Of a DNA stretch of 14,733 nucleotides, positions 1-6,766 are shown in pieces. Positions within the stretch are counted from its first letter, which is position 1; each line of letters opens with the position of its first letter. Both the position numbers and the translations under genes were made by a program. Source of the stretch: CAISIP01 sp038247175 (GTDB lineage Bacteria; Pseudomonadota; Gammaproteobacteria; Burkholderiales; Burkholderiaceae_C); assembly GCA_038247175.1 (NCBI GenBank), contig JBBRVD010000092.1, positions 1-14,733 on the forward strand. The letters are read 5' to 3'. The notes under the pieces were generated by a model. The model was not told where the DNA came from. It was given only the letters and a program-made list of their open reading frames with translations, and did no database searches.

Positions 1-2
1 CG

Positions 3-743
3 GCGGGCCAGGAGCTGCTGCGCGAAGGTGGGCGGCTGCTGGAGGAAATCGAGGCCATGGCGAACCGGGTCAAGCGGGTTGCCACCGGCTGGGAGACCCA
101 GTTCACGATCGCGGTGGACGGCGTCATCTCCAAACCCACGATGATGGAGTTGTGCGATGCCTTTCTGGCCTTGGCGCCGCCGACCCGGTTGCGGCTGCGC
201 GACGAGACCCTGACCGGCACGCTCGAGGCCCTGACCTCGGGCCAGGCCGACCTCGCGATCGGCACACCCGAGCCACACAACGACCGTGATGTCCACGGCC
301 AGCTGCTGGGCGAGATGACGTTCGTGTTCGCGGTGGCGCCAAACCACCCGGTTGCCACAGCACCCGAACCGTTGTCGGACAGCGTGCTGCGGGAACACCG
401 GGCGGTGGCCGTGGCCGATTCCGTCCAGCACGGCAGCGGCATGACACTGGGGCTGCTGGGCGGGCAGGACGTGTTCACCGTACCCACCATGCTCGCCAAG
501 CTGGACGCGCAACTGCGCGGCATCGGCTGCGGATTCGTGTCCGAACCGATGGCCAGGCCTTATTTGGCGACCGGTCGCCTGGTGGCCAAAAGCACCGAAC
601 GTGGCATTCGCATGGCCCGTCTGCACTATGCCTGGCGCAACACCGCGCCGACGCCCCCGGGCCGTGCACTGCAGTGGTGGCTGGCGCAACTGGCCAGCAC
701 GACCACGCGCCGGGCGCTGCTCGACCGCCATGCCCACGCATGA
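3..743 (+). CDS. LysR-family transcriptional regulator, 3' part (5' end outside window)
   Basis: The reading frame is open from base 3 and ends in TGA at 741-743, so about 246 C-terminal residues are visible and the N-terminal winged helix-turn-helix is cut off. The first visible residues (AGQELLREGGRLLEEIEAM) read like the end of the linker helix that joins DNA-binding and effector domains in LysR proteins. The rest fits a LysR substrate-binding domain: an opening strand with TIAVDGVIS, a segment reading LTSGQADLAIG, and a central FVFAVAPNHP. In this family the effector domain binds a small co-inducer and controls a nearby, often divergent, gene; the likely target would lie to the left of the window. 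The ATG at 57 lies inside the frame and is not the true start. The effector cannot be predicted. The next gene is on the same strand 58 bases away. Confidence 0.88.
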   Translation, partial: AGQELLREGGRLLEEIEAMANRVKRVATGWETQFTIAVDGVISKPTMMELCDAFLALAPPTRLRLRDETLTGTLEALTSGQADLAIGTPEPHNDRDVHGQLLGEMTFVFAVAPNHPVATAPEPLSDSVLREHRAVAVADSVQHGSGMTLGLLGGQDVFTVPTMLAKLDAQLRGIGCGFVSEPMARPYLATGRLVAKSTERGIRMARLHYAWRNTAPTPPGRALQWWLAQLASTTTRRALLDRHAHA

Positions 744-768
744 CCGCCACGCCGGCGATGCAGGCGTG

Positions 769-774
769 TACAGT
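769..774 (+). promoter_or_regulatory. possible -10 box (TACAGT) before the FAD oxidoreductase
   Basis: TACAGT lies 27 bases before the ATG at 802, in the short gap after the LysR gene. No good -35 hexamer is visible at 16-18 bases upstream, so this is a weak candidate. The gene could equally be read through from the LysR gene. Confidence 0.25.
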
Positions 775-801
775 GCAGGCAACAACCCCGGAGAACCCGC
801 C

Positions 802-1857
802 ATGCCCAAGTCCCGCCCTATCGCCGTCATCGGTGCCGGCATCGCAGGCCTGGCCTGCGCGCGCACCCTGGCGCAGGCTGGGCATGGGGTGACCGTATTC
901 GAGAAGAGCTGGCGCGCTGGCGGCCGCGTGGCGACGCGGGGCAGCCTCTTTGGTGGCTTCGACCACGGCGCGCAATATTTCACCGTCCGCGACGACCGGT
1001 TCGCGCTGGCGCTGCAAACCGTGCCCGGCGCGTGCAAACCCTGGAGCGCCAACACGGTGCGGGTGCTCGATTCCTTGGGGCGCACCGTCGCTGCCGGTCT
1101 GCCGGCCCGCGAGGCGCACTGGGTTGGCACGCCCGGCATGAACGATCTGCCGATGCATTGGGCCCAGCCTCTGAGCGCCAGCGGCGCGCTGCGAACCCAG
1201 ACCCGGATCACCCGGATCGAGCGCAGCAGCCGTGCGGCGACACCCTGGCAGCTGCACACCGTGGGACCCGATGTGGACGGACAACACGAGCGCCAGACGG
1301 TCGCAGGTTTCGATGCCGTGCTGCTGGCCATTCCCGCCTGGCAGGCGCGTGAGTTGCTGCAGAACTCCGACGTCGCTGCAGACTGGAGCACGCAGATCGA
1401 CGCGGTGCAGGTCGCCCCGTGCTGGACGTTGATGCTGGCGTTTCCGCAGGCGATGCAACCGGGCCTGAACGCGCTGGGTCCGCAGTGGAACGCGGCGCGC
1501 AGCACGCACCACCGGATTGCCTGGTTGGCGCGTGAATCGTCCAAGCCCGGTCGCTCTCCCGTCGAGCGCTGGACGGTGCAGGCCAGCGCCGAATGGTCGC
1601 GCGAGCACCTGCAGGACGAGCCGGCGCGGGTACAGGCCAAACTGCTGCGGGCCTTCGCCGAAGTCACCGGCATCCGCGCCGAACCGGCCCATGCCGACGT
1701 GCACCGCTGGTTGTTCGCCAAGACACAGCAACCGCTGGGCCAGAGCCACCTGTGGGATGGCGATGCAGGCCTGGGCGTCTGTGGCGACTGGTGCCTCGGG
1801 CACCGGGTCGAGGACGCCTTCGTGTCCGGCCTGGAGCTGGCGCTGGCAGCCGCCTGA
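802..1857 (+). CDS. FAD/NAD(P)-binding amine-oxidase-like oxidoreductase (renalase-like)
   Basis: A 351-residue protein. I chose the ATG at 802 because it is preceded by GGAGAA at 790-795 with good spacing and because the FAD-binding fold begins at once: IAVIGAGIAGLACARTL with the GxGxxG glycines at residues 11, 13 and 16. An acidic/basic strand end follows (VFEKSWRAGGRVATR), the usual ribose-binding Glu and GG-doublet motif of amine-oxidase-type flavoproteins. Near the C terminus GDWCLGHRVEDAFVSG matches the second FAD-contacting motif of that fold. Family members (COG3380, renalase-like) are soluble flavoproteins; the substrate of the bacterial ones is generally not known and cannot be read here. 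The frame stays open upstream to 601, but that part overlaps the LysR gene. The gene precedes gluQ by 26 bases and may be cotranscribed with it. The fold is clear; the reaction is not. Confidence 0.87.
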   Translation: MPKSRPIAVIGAGIAGLACARTLAQAGHGVTVFEKSWRAGGRVATRGSLFGGFDHGAQYFTVRDDRFALALQTVPGACKPWSANTVRVLDSLGRTVAAGLPAREAHWVGTPGMNDLPMHWAQPLSASGALRTQTRITRIERSSRAATPWQLHTVGPDVDGQHERQTVAGFDAVLLAIPAWQARELLQNSDVAADWSTQIDAVQVAPCWTLMLAFPQAMQPGLNALGPQWNAARSTHHRIAWLARESSKPGRSPVERWTVQASAEWSREHLQDEPARVQAKLLRAFAEVTGIRAEPAHADVHRWLFAKTQQPLGQSHLWDGDAGLGVCGDWCLGHRVEDAFVSGLELALAAA

Positions 1858-1883
1858 CGCACCGGCTGCAAGGGGTGGTGGCA

Positions 1884-2831
1884 GTGGCTGCCGAATCCGG
1901 CTACACCGGCCGTTTCGCACCCTCCCCGACCGGACCGCTGCATGCGGGCTCGCTGGTCGCGGCGCTGGCCAGCTGGCTCGATGCACGAGCCTGGAACCGG
2001 GGCATCGGCGGCCGCTGGCTGGTACGTATTGAAGACATCGACATGCCGCGCTGCATTGCCGGTGCAGCCGAGACTGTCCTGCGTCAATTGGCCGACTGCA
2101 GCTTGCTGCCCGACGAGCCACCGCAAACCCAGTCGCAGCATCTGGGGCGGTATACCCGGGCACGTGACCGTCTGATCGTCCACGACCTGGCCTACCCGTG
2201 CGGCTGTTCACGCAAGGACATCGAACAGGCCCTGCAGGCACAAGGCATCGTGCACCGGCGGCACCAGGAAAGGGTCTACCCCGGCACCTGCCGCAACGGG
2301 CTGCACGGCAAGGCTGTGCTGGCATGGCGTCTGCGCACCGACGGGTTGCCCGCCGAGACCGACGCAGCGCGCCCGGGCTTGCGCCTGCGCGGCGCGCAGG
2401 TCGAATGGACCGACCGCCGGCTGGGACCGCAACACCAGGACGTCACCACGGCCGTCGGCGACTTCGTGCTGCACCGCGCGCACGGACCGTTTGCCTACCA
2501 GTTGGCGGTGGTCGTGGACGATGCCGAGCAGCAGGTGAGCCATGTCGTGCGCGGGGAGGACCTGGCCGACAACACTGCACGCCAGATCCTGTTGCAGCGT
2601 TGGCTGGGGCTGCCCACGCCCCACTACCTGCACACGCCGCTGGTGCTGGCGGCGGATGGCACGAAACTGTCGAAACAAACCGGCGCGATGGCGATCGACA
2701 CCGGCCAGCCGCTGGTCGCCCTGCAGCAAGCCGCCGGCGCGCTGGGCCTGCCGTACCATGCCGGCCCGGTGGGCGACGCCCTGGCCAGCTGGGTGGGCGC
2801 ATGGAGCGCTCTCTACAATCCAGGACCGTGA
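1884..2831 (+). CDS. gluQ: glutamyl-queuosine tRNA(Asp) synthetase
   Basis: GluQ activates glutamate and attaches it to the queuosine base at the wobble position of tRNA(Asp), using a truncated GluRS without anticodon-binding domain. With the GTG start at 1884 (AAGGGG at 1870-1875, 8-base spacing) the protein has 315 residues, close to the usual roughly 300. Class I signatures are present: FAPSPTGPLHAGSL near residues 11-24 (HIGH-type motif, HAGS) and GTKLSKQTGA with KLSKQ at 261-265 (KMSKS-type). A zinc site is visible as Cys106, Cys108, Tyr132 and Cys136 (YPCGCSR and YPGTC). GTG codons at 1875 and 1878 are alternative starts but lie too close to the ribosome-binding site. The stop overlaps a trmB start codon (GTGA), which suggests coupled translation. 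The gene is often beside dksA in gammaproteobacteria; here it sits with trmB. Confidence 0.95.
   Translation: MAAESGYTGRFAPSPTGPLHAGSLVAALASWLDARAWNRGIGGRWLVRIEDIDMPRCIAGAAETVLRQLADCSLLPDEPPQTQSQHLGRYTRARDRLIVHDLAYPCGCSRKDIEQALQAQGIVHRRHQERVYPGTCRNGLHGKAVLAWRLRTDGLPAETDAARPGLRLRGAQVEWTDRRLGPQHQDVTTAVGDFVLHRAHGPFAYQLAVVVDDAEQQVSHVVRGEDLADNTARQILLQRWLGLPTPHYLHTPLVLAADGTKLSKQTGAMAIDTGQPLVALQQAAGALGLPYHAGPVGDALASWVGAWSALYNPGP
2814..2819 (+). promoter_or_regulatory. possible -10 box (TACAAT) inside the end of gluQ, before trmB
   Basis: TACAAT lies 8 bases before the GTG at 2828. A transcript started about 7 bases downstream of it would begin at or next to the start codon. There is no clear -35 hexamer, so this could be chance; trmB may also simply be read through from gluQ. 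Confidence 0.35.
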
Positions 2832-3712
2832 CCGCTCCTTCCGACCATCCTGCTGCGCCGAGCCTGCCGAGCCTGCCGAGCCTGCCGAGTCCGCCCAGCC
2901 GGCCAAGCCCGCCGACCCTGCCAATCTCGACCGTCCCGAGCAGCGCGTGCGCGCCTGCCGATGTTGCCCACCCCAAGACCATTCGCAGCTTCGTGCTCCG
3001 CGCCGGTCGGACCACCAGCGGGCAGAGTCGCGCACTACAGGAGCTCGGCCCGCGCTTCCTGGTTCCCTATGGGCAAGGTCTGGAGACGCTGGCGGGCCTC
3101 TACCCGCAGCTGGCCGCGCAGGCGCAGATGCAGAACGCTGCGGCGCAGCGCCCGCTGGTGCTGGAGATCGGTTTCGGCATGGGCGAGGCGAGCGCGCAGA
3201 TCGCGGCAACGCTGCCCGGCACCGATTTCCTGTGCTGCGAAGTGCATGAGCCCGGCGTGGGTGCGCTGCTCAAACGGATCGGTGAGCAGGACCTGGGCAA
3301 CATCCGAATACTGGCCCATGATGCAGTCGAGGTGCTGGACCGAATGTTGCCGGTATGGGAACCGGCGCAGCCCCAGCGCGGCCTGGACGGCGTCCATATC
3401 TTTTTCCCCGATCCCTGGCACAAGAAGCGCCATCACAAACGCCGCCTGATCCAGCCCCCGCTGTTGCACCGGCTGGCCAGCCGCCTCAAGCCGGGCGGCT
3501 ACCTGCATTGCGCCACCGACTGGGAGCCGTATGCACAACAGATCTTGCAGGTGTTGTCGGACGAGGCGCTGCTGGTCAACCGACAACGGGTTGGCCAACC
3601 GGAACTGCAGGGTTATGCGCCACGGCCCGCCTACCGACCGCTGACCAAATTCGAGCAACGCGGCGTGCGTTTGGGCCACGGCGTGTGGGACATCGTGTTC
3701 CATCGCGCCTGA
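2828..3712 (+). CDS. trmB: tRNA (guanine-N7-)-methyltransferase
   Basis: TrmB methylates G46 in the tRNA variable loop using S-adenosylmethionine. The sequence from about residue 55 follows the family very well: IRSFVLRAGR, a SAM-binding LEIGFGMGEAS at residues 112-122, CCEVHEPGVGALL, FFPDPWHKKRHHKRRL at 192-207 (the PDPW signature), TDWEPYA from 230, and the C-terminal TKFEQRGVRLGHGVWD. The GTG at 2828 overlaps the gluQ stop by four bases (GTGA) and gives 294 residues. An ATG at 2801 is in frame and would give 303; its upstream GGGTGGG is a possible ribosome-binding site. Either way there is an unusual N-terminal extension of about 50 residues rich in Pro, Ser and Leu, partly built from a 9-bp tandem repeat; family members usually have about 220-260 residues. 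No other ATG or GTG occurs between this extension and the conserved domain. Confidence 0.95.
   Translation: MTAPSDHPAAPSLPSLPSLPSPPSRPSPPTLPISTVPSSACAPADVAHPKTIRSFVLRAGRTTSGQSRALQELGPRFLVPYGQGLETLAGLYPQLAAQAQMQNAAAQRPLVLEIGFGMGEASAQIAATLPGTDFLCCEVHEPGVGALLKRIGEQDLGNIRILAHDAVEVLDRMLPVWEPAQPQRGLDGVHIFFPDPWHKKRHHKRRLIQPPLLHRLASRLKPGGYLHCATDWEPYAQQILQVLSDEALLVNRQRVGQPELQGYAPRPAYRPLTKFEQRGVRLGHGVWDIVFHRA
2857..2889 (+). repeat. 9-bp tandem repeat (GCCGAGCCT, 3.7 copies) within trmB
   Basis: The unit GCCGAGCCT occurs at 2857-2865, 2866-2874 and 2875-2883, followed by a partial GCCGAG. Each unit encodes three residues (Pro-Ser-Leu register), so copy-number change would keep the trmB frame. The downstream Pro/Ser stretch up to about 2935 looks like a decayed continuation. 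Confidence 0.9.
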
Positions 3713-3732
3713 ACGGCCGCCAGCGTCGCGGC

Positions 3733-4692
3733 ATGACCACCACACCCGCGGGCCCCTCGCCCGGGCCGGCCACCGGCTACCGCCCACCGACCGTCGACGG
3801 TGTCGGGCCGAGTTGTGTCGGGCTCCAGCCTGGCGCATGGGCGACCATGCTCGACTTCCTGGCCGAACGTTTTCCGGGTCAGGGCCGCGCCGAATGGGCG
3901 CGTCGCCTGGGCGCCGGCAAGGTGCTGGACGCGTCCGGACAAGCGGTCAACGCGCGCAGCGCCTACCCAGGCCAGGGCCGACTCTATTACTACCGGGACT
4001 GCGCCGCCGAGATGGTTCCCGCGCTCGACGCACCGGTGCTGTTTCGCAACGACCATCTACTGGTGGTCGACAAGCCGCATCGGATGCCGGTCGTGCCGTC
4101 CGGCCGCTACCTGCAGCAATCCCTGCTGGTGCGGCTCAAGCGGGAACTGGGTATCGACACCGTGACGCCGATCCACCGCATCGACCGCGACACCGCCGGG
4201 CTGGTGATGTTCTCGCTGCAGCCGCACACCCGTGACGCCTACCATGCCCTGTTCCGGCAGCGTCAGGTACACAAGACCTATGAGGCAGTGGCGCCCTGGC
4301 ATGCTGAACTGGCGCTGCCGCTGACCCGGCATAGCCGGATCGGACCGGGGACCCATTTCCTGCAGCAGTGTGAACACGCCGGCGAGCCCAATGCCCACAC
4401 GCGGATCGTTCTGGTCAGGACACTGGGCGCACTGGCCCTGTACCGCCTGTATCCGGTGACCGGTCGGCGCCATCAGTTGCGGGTGCACATGGCAGCGCTG
4501 GGACTGTCGATCGCGGGCGACGGCATCTATCCCACCTTGTTGCCCGAGCACGGCAGCGACCCTGACCCGCCGCTGCAGTTGCTGGCGCGTTCGATCGCAT
4601 TCACCGATCCGCTGGACGGCAGTGCGCGGCAGTTCACGAGCCGGCGCACGCTGGCACTGGCAGAGCCCGCAGGCGACACAGCAAGTGACTGA
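3733..4692 (+). CDS. RluA-family RNA pseudouridine synthase
   Basis: This 319-residue protein isomerises uridine to pseudouridine in rRNA or tRNA; the exact target is not readable. The catalytic block is HRIDRDTAGLVMFS at residues 148-161, with the catalytic aspartate at 151 in the HRxDR motif. Before it stands LLVVDKPHRMPVVPSGRYL, the usual strand before the catalytic loop; after it KTYEAVA and, near the C terminus, RLYPVTGRRHQLRVHMAALG, the conserved C-terminal motif of the RluA group. Residues 35-85 (LDFLAERFPGQG, GAGKVLDASGQAV) resemble a divergent S4 RNA-binding region. The ATG at 3733 begins 20 bases after trmB and has no strong ribosome-binding site; the frame upstream overlaps trmB. 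The residue after the catalytic pair is Asp and the pattern reads DTAG rather than the common TSG, a variant seen in a subgroup of these enzymes. Together with gluQ and trmB it forms an RNA-modification run. Confidence 0.9.
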   Translation: MTTTPAGPSPGPATGYRPPTVDGVGPSCVGLQPGAWATMLDFLAERFPGQGRAEWARRLGAGKVLDASGQAVNARSAYPGQGRLYYYRDCAAEMVPALDAPVLFRNDHLLVVDKPHRMPVVPSGRYLQQSLLVRLKRELGIDTVTPIHRIDRDTAGLVMFSLQPHTRDAYHALFRQRQVHKTYEAVAPWHAELALPLTRHSRIGPGTHFLQQCEHAGEPNAHTRIVLVRTLGALALYRLYPVTGRRHQLRVHMAALGLSIAGDGIYPTLLPEHGSDPDPPLQLLARSIAFTDPLDGSARQFTSRRTLALAEPAGDTASD

Positions 4693-4694
4693 CG

Positions 4695-4715
4695 GCCTTG
4701 GCTGATCGCCAAGGC
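4695..4715. terminator. hairpin terminator between convergent pseudouridine synthase and ZIP genes
   Basis: GCCTTGGC (4695-4702) and GCCAAGGC (4708-4715) form a perfect 8-bp stem with a TGATC loop, starting two bases after the upstream stop codon. There is no T-run on either side. Its place between two convergent genes suggests it acts for both strands. Confidence 0.65.
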
Positions 4716-4756
4716 GCGTGCTGCGAATCCAGTGCGCGCACGCTGCAGTCGCTGTT

Positions 4757-5551
4757 TCAGTGCGTGTGCAACAGGCTGCCCACGACGCTGACCAGTCCGA
4801 TGCCGGTCATCAACCACCCGATCTGTGCAGCGGTCTGCCACGCGCCGAGCCGGGTCTGCAACTGGGGTATCAGGTCTGCCAGCGCTACATAGACAAAGCT
4901 GCTGCTGGCCACGACCAGAAAGTACGGCAGCAACTCCACCAGCGGCTCGACCAGCGCATATCCGACCAACCCGCCCAGCGCAGTGACCGATCCGGCCAGC
5001 GTCACCTTGACCAGCGCGGCCTTGCGGTCGCCTGAACTGGCGCGCAGCACCATCAGGTCGCCCATGTGGTGCGGCACCTCGTGCGCAAGCACGGCCACCG
5101 ATGCAATCAGGCCCAGACGCATATCGGCCAGGAAAGCCGAGGCGATCAGCACGCCGTCGCCGAAACAATGCACCGAGTCGCCCGCCAGAACCGCCCAGCT
5201 GCCAGGGGTTTTGGGTTGCCCGTGGTCGTGCCGGTGACCGGCATGGCCATGCCCGCGGTCGCCGGTGCCGTGGTGATGCTCATGCCCGTGATGCCAGAGT
5301 TCCGCCTTGTCCAGCAGGAAGAAAAACACCAGGCCGACCAGCAACGCCGTGAACAGCCTGTGCGGTTCGATCGCGCTTTCGAAGGCCTCGGGCAACAGGT
5401 GCATGAAGGCCGTCGCCAGCAGAGCGCCCGCGGCCAGACTCAACATGTGTTGCGTATAACGCGCCAACACGCCAAAGCTCAGCAAGGCCGCAAGCCATAC
5501 GCTGCCGATGCCGGCGGTCAGCGTACCGAGCAGGATCGCGCCCAGGATCAT
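4757..5551 (-). CDS. ZIP-family divalent metal transporter
   Basis: A 264-residue inner-membrane protein with about seven or eight hydrophobic helices, moving Zn2+ or related divalent metals into the cytoplasm. TM1 is near residues 3-25, and the third helix (residues 66-82) leads into a cytoplasmic loop very rich in histidine (HHGHEHHHG at 87-95, more His to residue 110). The metal-site helices are clear: HCFGDGVLIASAF from 128 (TM4, HSxxDG-like) and HEVPHHMGD at 157-165 (TM5). In the canonical HExPHExGD the sixth residue is Glu; here it is His162. Ending in LLHTH, the protein also has histidines at its extreme C terminus. No Shine-Dalgarno sequence is obvious before the ATG at 5551. It is divergent from the diguanylate cyclase gene. 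The metal specificity is unknown; GufA/LIV-1-like members carry Zn, Fe or Mn. Confidence 0.92.
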   Translation of the reverse strand: MILGAILLGTLTAGIGSVWLAALLSFGVLARYTQHMLSLAAGALLATAFMHLLPEAFESAIEPHRLFTALLVGLVFFFLLDKAELWHHGHEHHHGTGDRGHGHAGHRHDHGQPKTPGSWAVLAGDSVHCFGDGVLIASAFLADMRLGLIASVAVLAHEVPHHMGDLMVLRASSGDRKAALVKVTLAGSVTALGGLVGYALVEPLVELLPYFLVVASSSFVYVALADLIPQLQTRLGAWQTAAQIGWLMTGIGLVSVVGSLLHTH

Positions 5552-5804
5552 GGAGTAAAGTGGTTTGTGGGGTGGGGCCGGATCATCCCGGCCGGGAATT
5601 TTTCATGCACGCGCGCTGGATGGGGACCGACGCGCCATCGGCTGCGTGTGCAATATGCCGCAATTCGCATCACCAAAACCTGCACGGCGGCAGAAGTGTC
5701 GCAGATTTCCCGCTGGCGTCTGGCGAGACCGTCTTCAAGTGTCTACCATGAACTGCCGATAGTCCCCAGAGAACCTGCCCAGCCTCACTGCCAAAATACC
5801 CTGC
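5552..5804. other. intergenic region between divergent ZIP and diguanylate cyclase genes
   Basis: This is the longest gene-free stretch of the window. It is visibly less GC-rich in its middle part (around 5640-5770) than the genes around it. It should hold the promoters of both divergent genes. I see a short inverted repeat GGCCGG/CCGGCC (5576-5581 and 5588-5593) followed by GGGAATTTTT. I see no convincing palindromic Zur-type box by eye. No ORF of useful size is supported here. Confidence 0.6.
5792..5797 (+). promoter_or_regulatory. possible -10 box (CAAAAT) before the diguanylate cyclase
   Basis: CAAAAT ends 7 bases before the ATG at 5805. No Shine-Dalgarno sequence precedes that ATG, which fits a leaderless or nearly leaderless transcript. 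A second weak candidate is TTCAAG (5734-5739) with GATAGT (5758-5763), spacer 18, which would give a leader of about 35 bases. Confidence 0.3.
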
Positions 5805-6728
5805 ATGCCCATGATCCCGGTGGCGAAATCCAAAGCCGCCTCCCCGCTGCGGTTCGTGATCGTTCCCGCGCTGTTGCTGGCTGGCGGGGTCTGCGCTGCT
5901 CTGGCATGGTGGCTGACCGGGGCGACAAGCAACAACGTCCCGACCGGTCTTCTGGTGGCAGTGCTGGTCGTGCTGCCCTTGTCCGCCTGCATGCTGGTGC
6001 TGCTGGGGCGCGAACGGGCCTTGCGTCAGGTCCATGCCGCACTGGCGCGCAGCACAGCGCAGGCCCATGCGACGGAACAGGCACTCAAGGCCATGGAGCG
6101 CGAGCGCGACCAGTTGACCCGGGCACAACATCTGGCCAGCGCCGCGCACGAAAAGCTGGCGCGCCAGTCGGCCACCGACGGGCTGACCGGCATCACCAAC
6201 CGGCGCCGCTTCGACGAGATCCTGGGTGTGGAGTGGCTGCGGGCCGCCCGCGCCAGCACCAGCCTGGGCCTGCTCATCGTCGACATCGACTATTTCAAAC
6301 GCTTCAACGACCACTACGGCCATGTCGCGGGTGACGAATGCCTGCGCCGGGTCGCCCGGTTGCTGCAGACCAGCGTACGGCGTGCGGGAGAACTCGTGGC
6401 CCGCTACGGAGGGGAAGAGTTCGTGATCCTGCTGCCCGGCGCAGGAGTCTCGCAGGCCCAGGAGCTGGCGCAACGCTGTCTGGAGGGCATCGCCGCGATG
6501 GCCCTGCCACACGCGTCCTCACCCACCACCGACCATGTCACCTTCAGCATCGGCATTGCCCGGGTGGTCCCGGATTCGGCGCAAGACCCGACCAGCCTGG
6601 TCAATGCCGCCGATGCCGCGATGTACCGGGCCAAGACGGCGGGGCGCGCCCAGTATGCGGTGGCCGGCCTGGCGGACTGGGAGATCGACAAGGACGCACC
6701 CCGCTCCCAAGCCGCCGATCTCAGTTGA
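5805..6728 (+). CDS. membrane-anchored diguanylate cyclase (GGDEF domain)
   Basis: A 307-residue protein that should make c-di-GMP from two GTP at the inner membrane. Two hydrophobic helices lie near residues 15-38 and 46-67. A helical, charge-rich segment that looks like a coiled coil follows (about 69-122) and would dimerise the enzyme. The GGDEF domain opens with DGLTGITNRRRF (from 125), continues with LGLLIVDIDYFKRFND (metal-binding Asp and substrate Asn), and has the active-site loop GGEEF at 202-206 inside RYGGEEFVILLPG. It closes with TFSIGIA and ADAAMYRAKTAGR. The inhibitory site normally reads RxxD five residues before GGEEF; here it is RAGE (193-196), so the acid is Glu. There is no other sensory domain; the short N terminus may sense membrane state or act through a partner. 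An ATG at 5811 is an alternative start. It is convergent with polA. Confidence 0.93.
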   Translation: MPMIPVAKSKAASPLRFVIVPALLLAGGVCAALAWWLTGATSNNVPTGLLVAVLVVLPLSACMLVLLGRERALRQVHAALARSTAQAHATEQALKAMERERDQLTRAQHLASAAHEKLARQSATDGLTGITNRRRFDEILGVEWLRAARASTSLGLLIVDIDYFKRFNDHYGHVAGDECLRRVARLLQTSVRRAGELVARYGGEEFVILLPGAGVSQAQELAQRCLEGIAAMALPHASSPTTDHVTFSIGIARVVPDSAQDPTSLVNAADAAMYRAKTAGRAQYAVAGLADWEIDKDAPRSQAADLS

Positions 6729-6757
6729 GCCGGCGCTGCGCGCCACACCCACCGGCT
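6728..6757. terminator. GC-rich nested hairpin between convergent diguanylate cyclase and polA genes
   Basis: The 38-base gap holds an outer inverted repeat AGCCGG (6728-6733) / CCGGCT (6752-6757) and an alternative inner stem GGCGC (6732-6736) / GCGCC (6740-6744) with a TGC loop. The two stems share two bases, so they would compete. There is no T-run. This is a weak terminator candidate. Confidence 0.4.
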
Positions 6758-6766
6758 GCGTTGAAC

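Noticed and set aside
475..2325. A 616-codon open frame on the - strand across the LysR, FAD and gluQ genes
   Set aside because: It crosses three recognised genes on the other strand, is very rich in Arg, Ala, Gly and Pro, and has no recognisable domain.
2443..3015. A - strand frame with Gly-Arg-Leu repeats opposite the trmB repeat
   Set aside because: The repeat character comes from the 9-bp tandem repeat read backwards, and the frame overlaps gluQ and trmB.
5576..5603. GGCCGG/CCGGCC stem followed by GGGAATTTTT between the ZIP and diguanylate cyclase genes
   Set aside because: No gene ends before it on the + strand, so a terminator role makes no sense, and three unpaired G plus two A separate the stem from the T-run.
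5552..5804. A zinc-regulator (Zur) operator in front of the ZIP gene
   Set aside because: I looked for an AT-rich palindrome on both strands and found none that was convincing.
5066..6334. A 422-codon + strand frame across the ZIP gene and into the diguanylate cyclase
   Set aside because: It is antisense to a clear ZIP protein and out of frame with a clear GGDEF protein; its composition is typical of a shadow frame.
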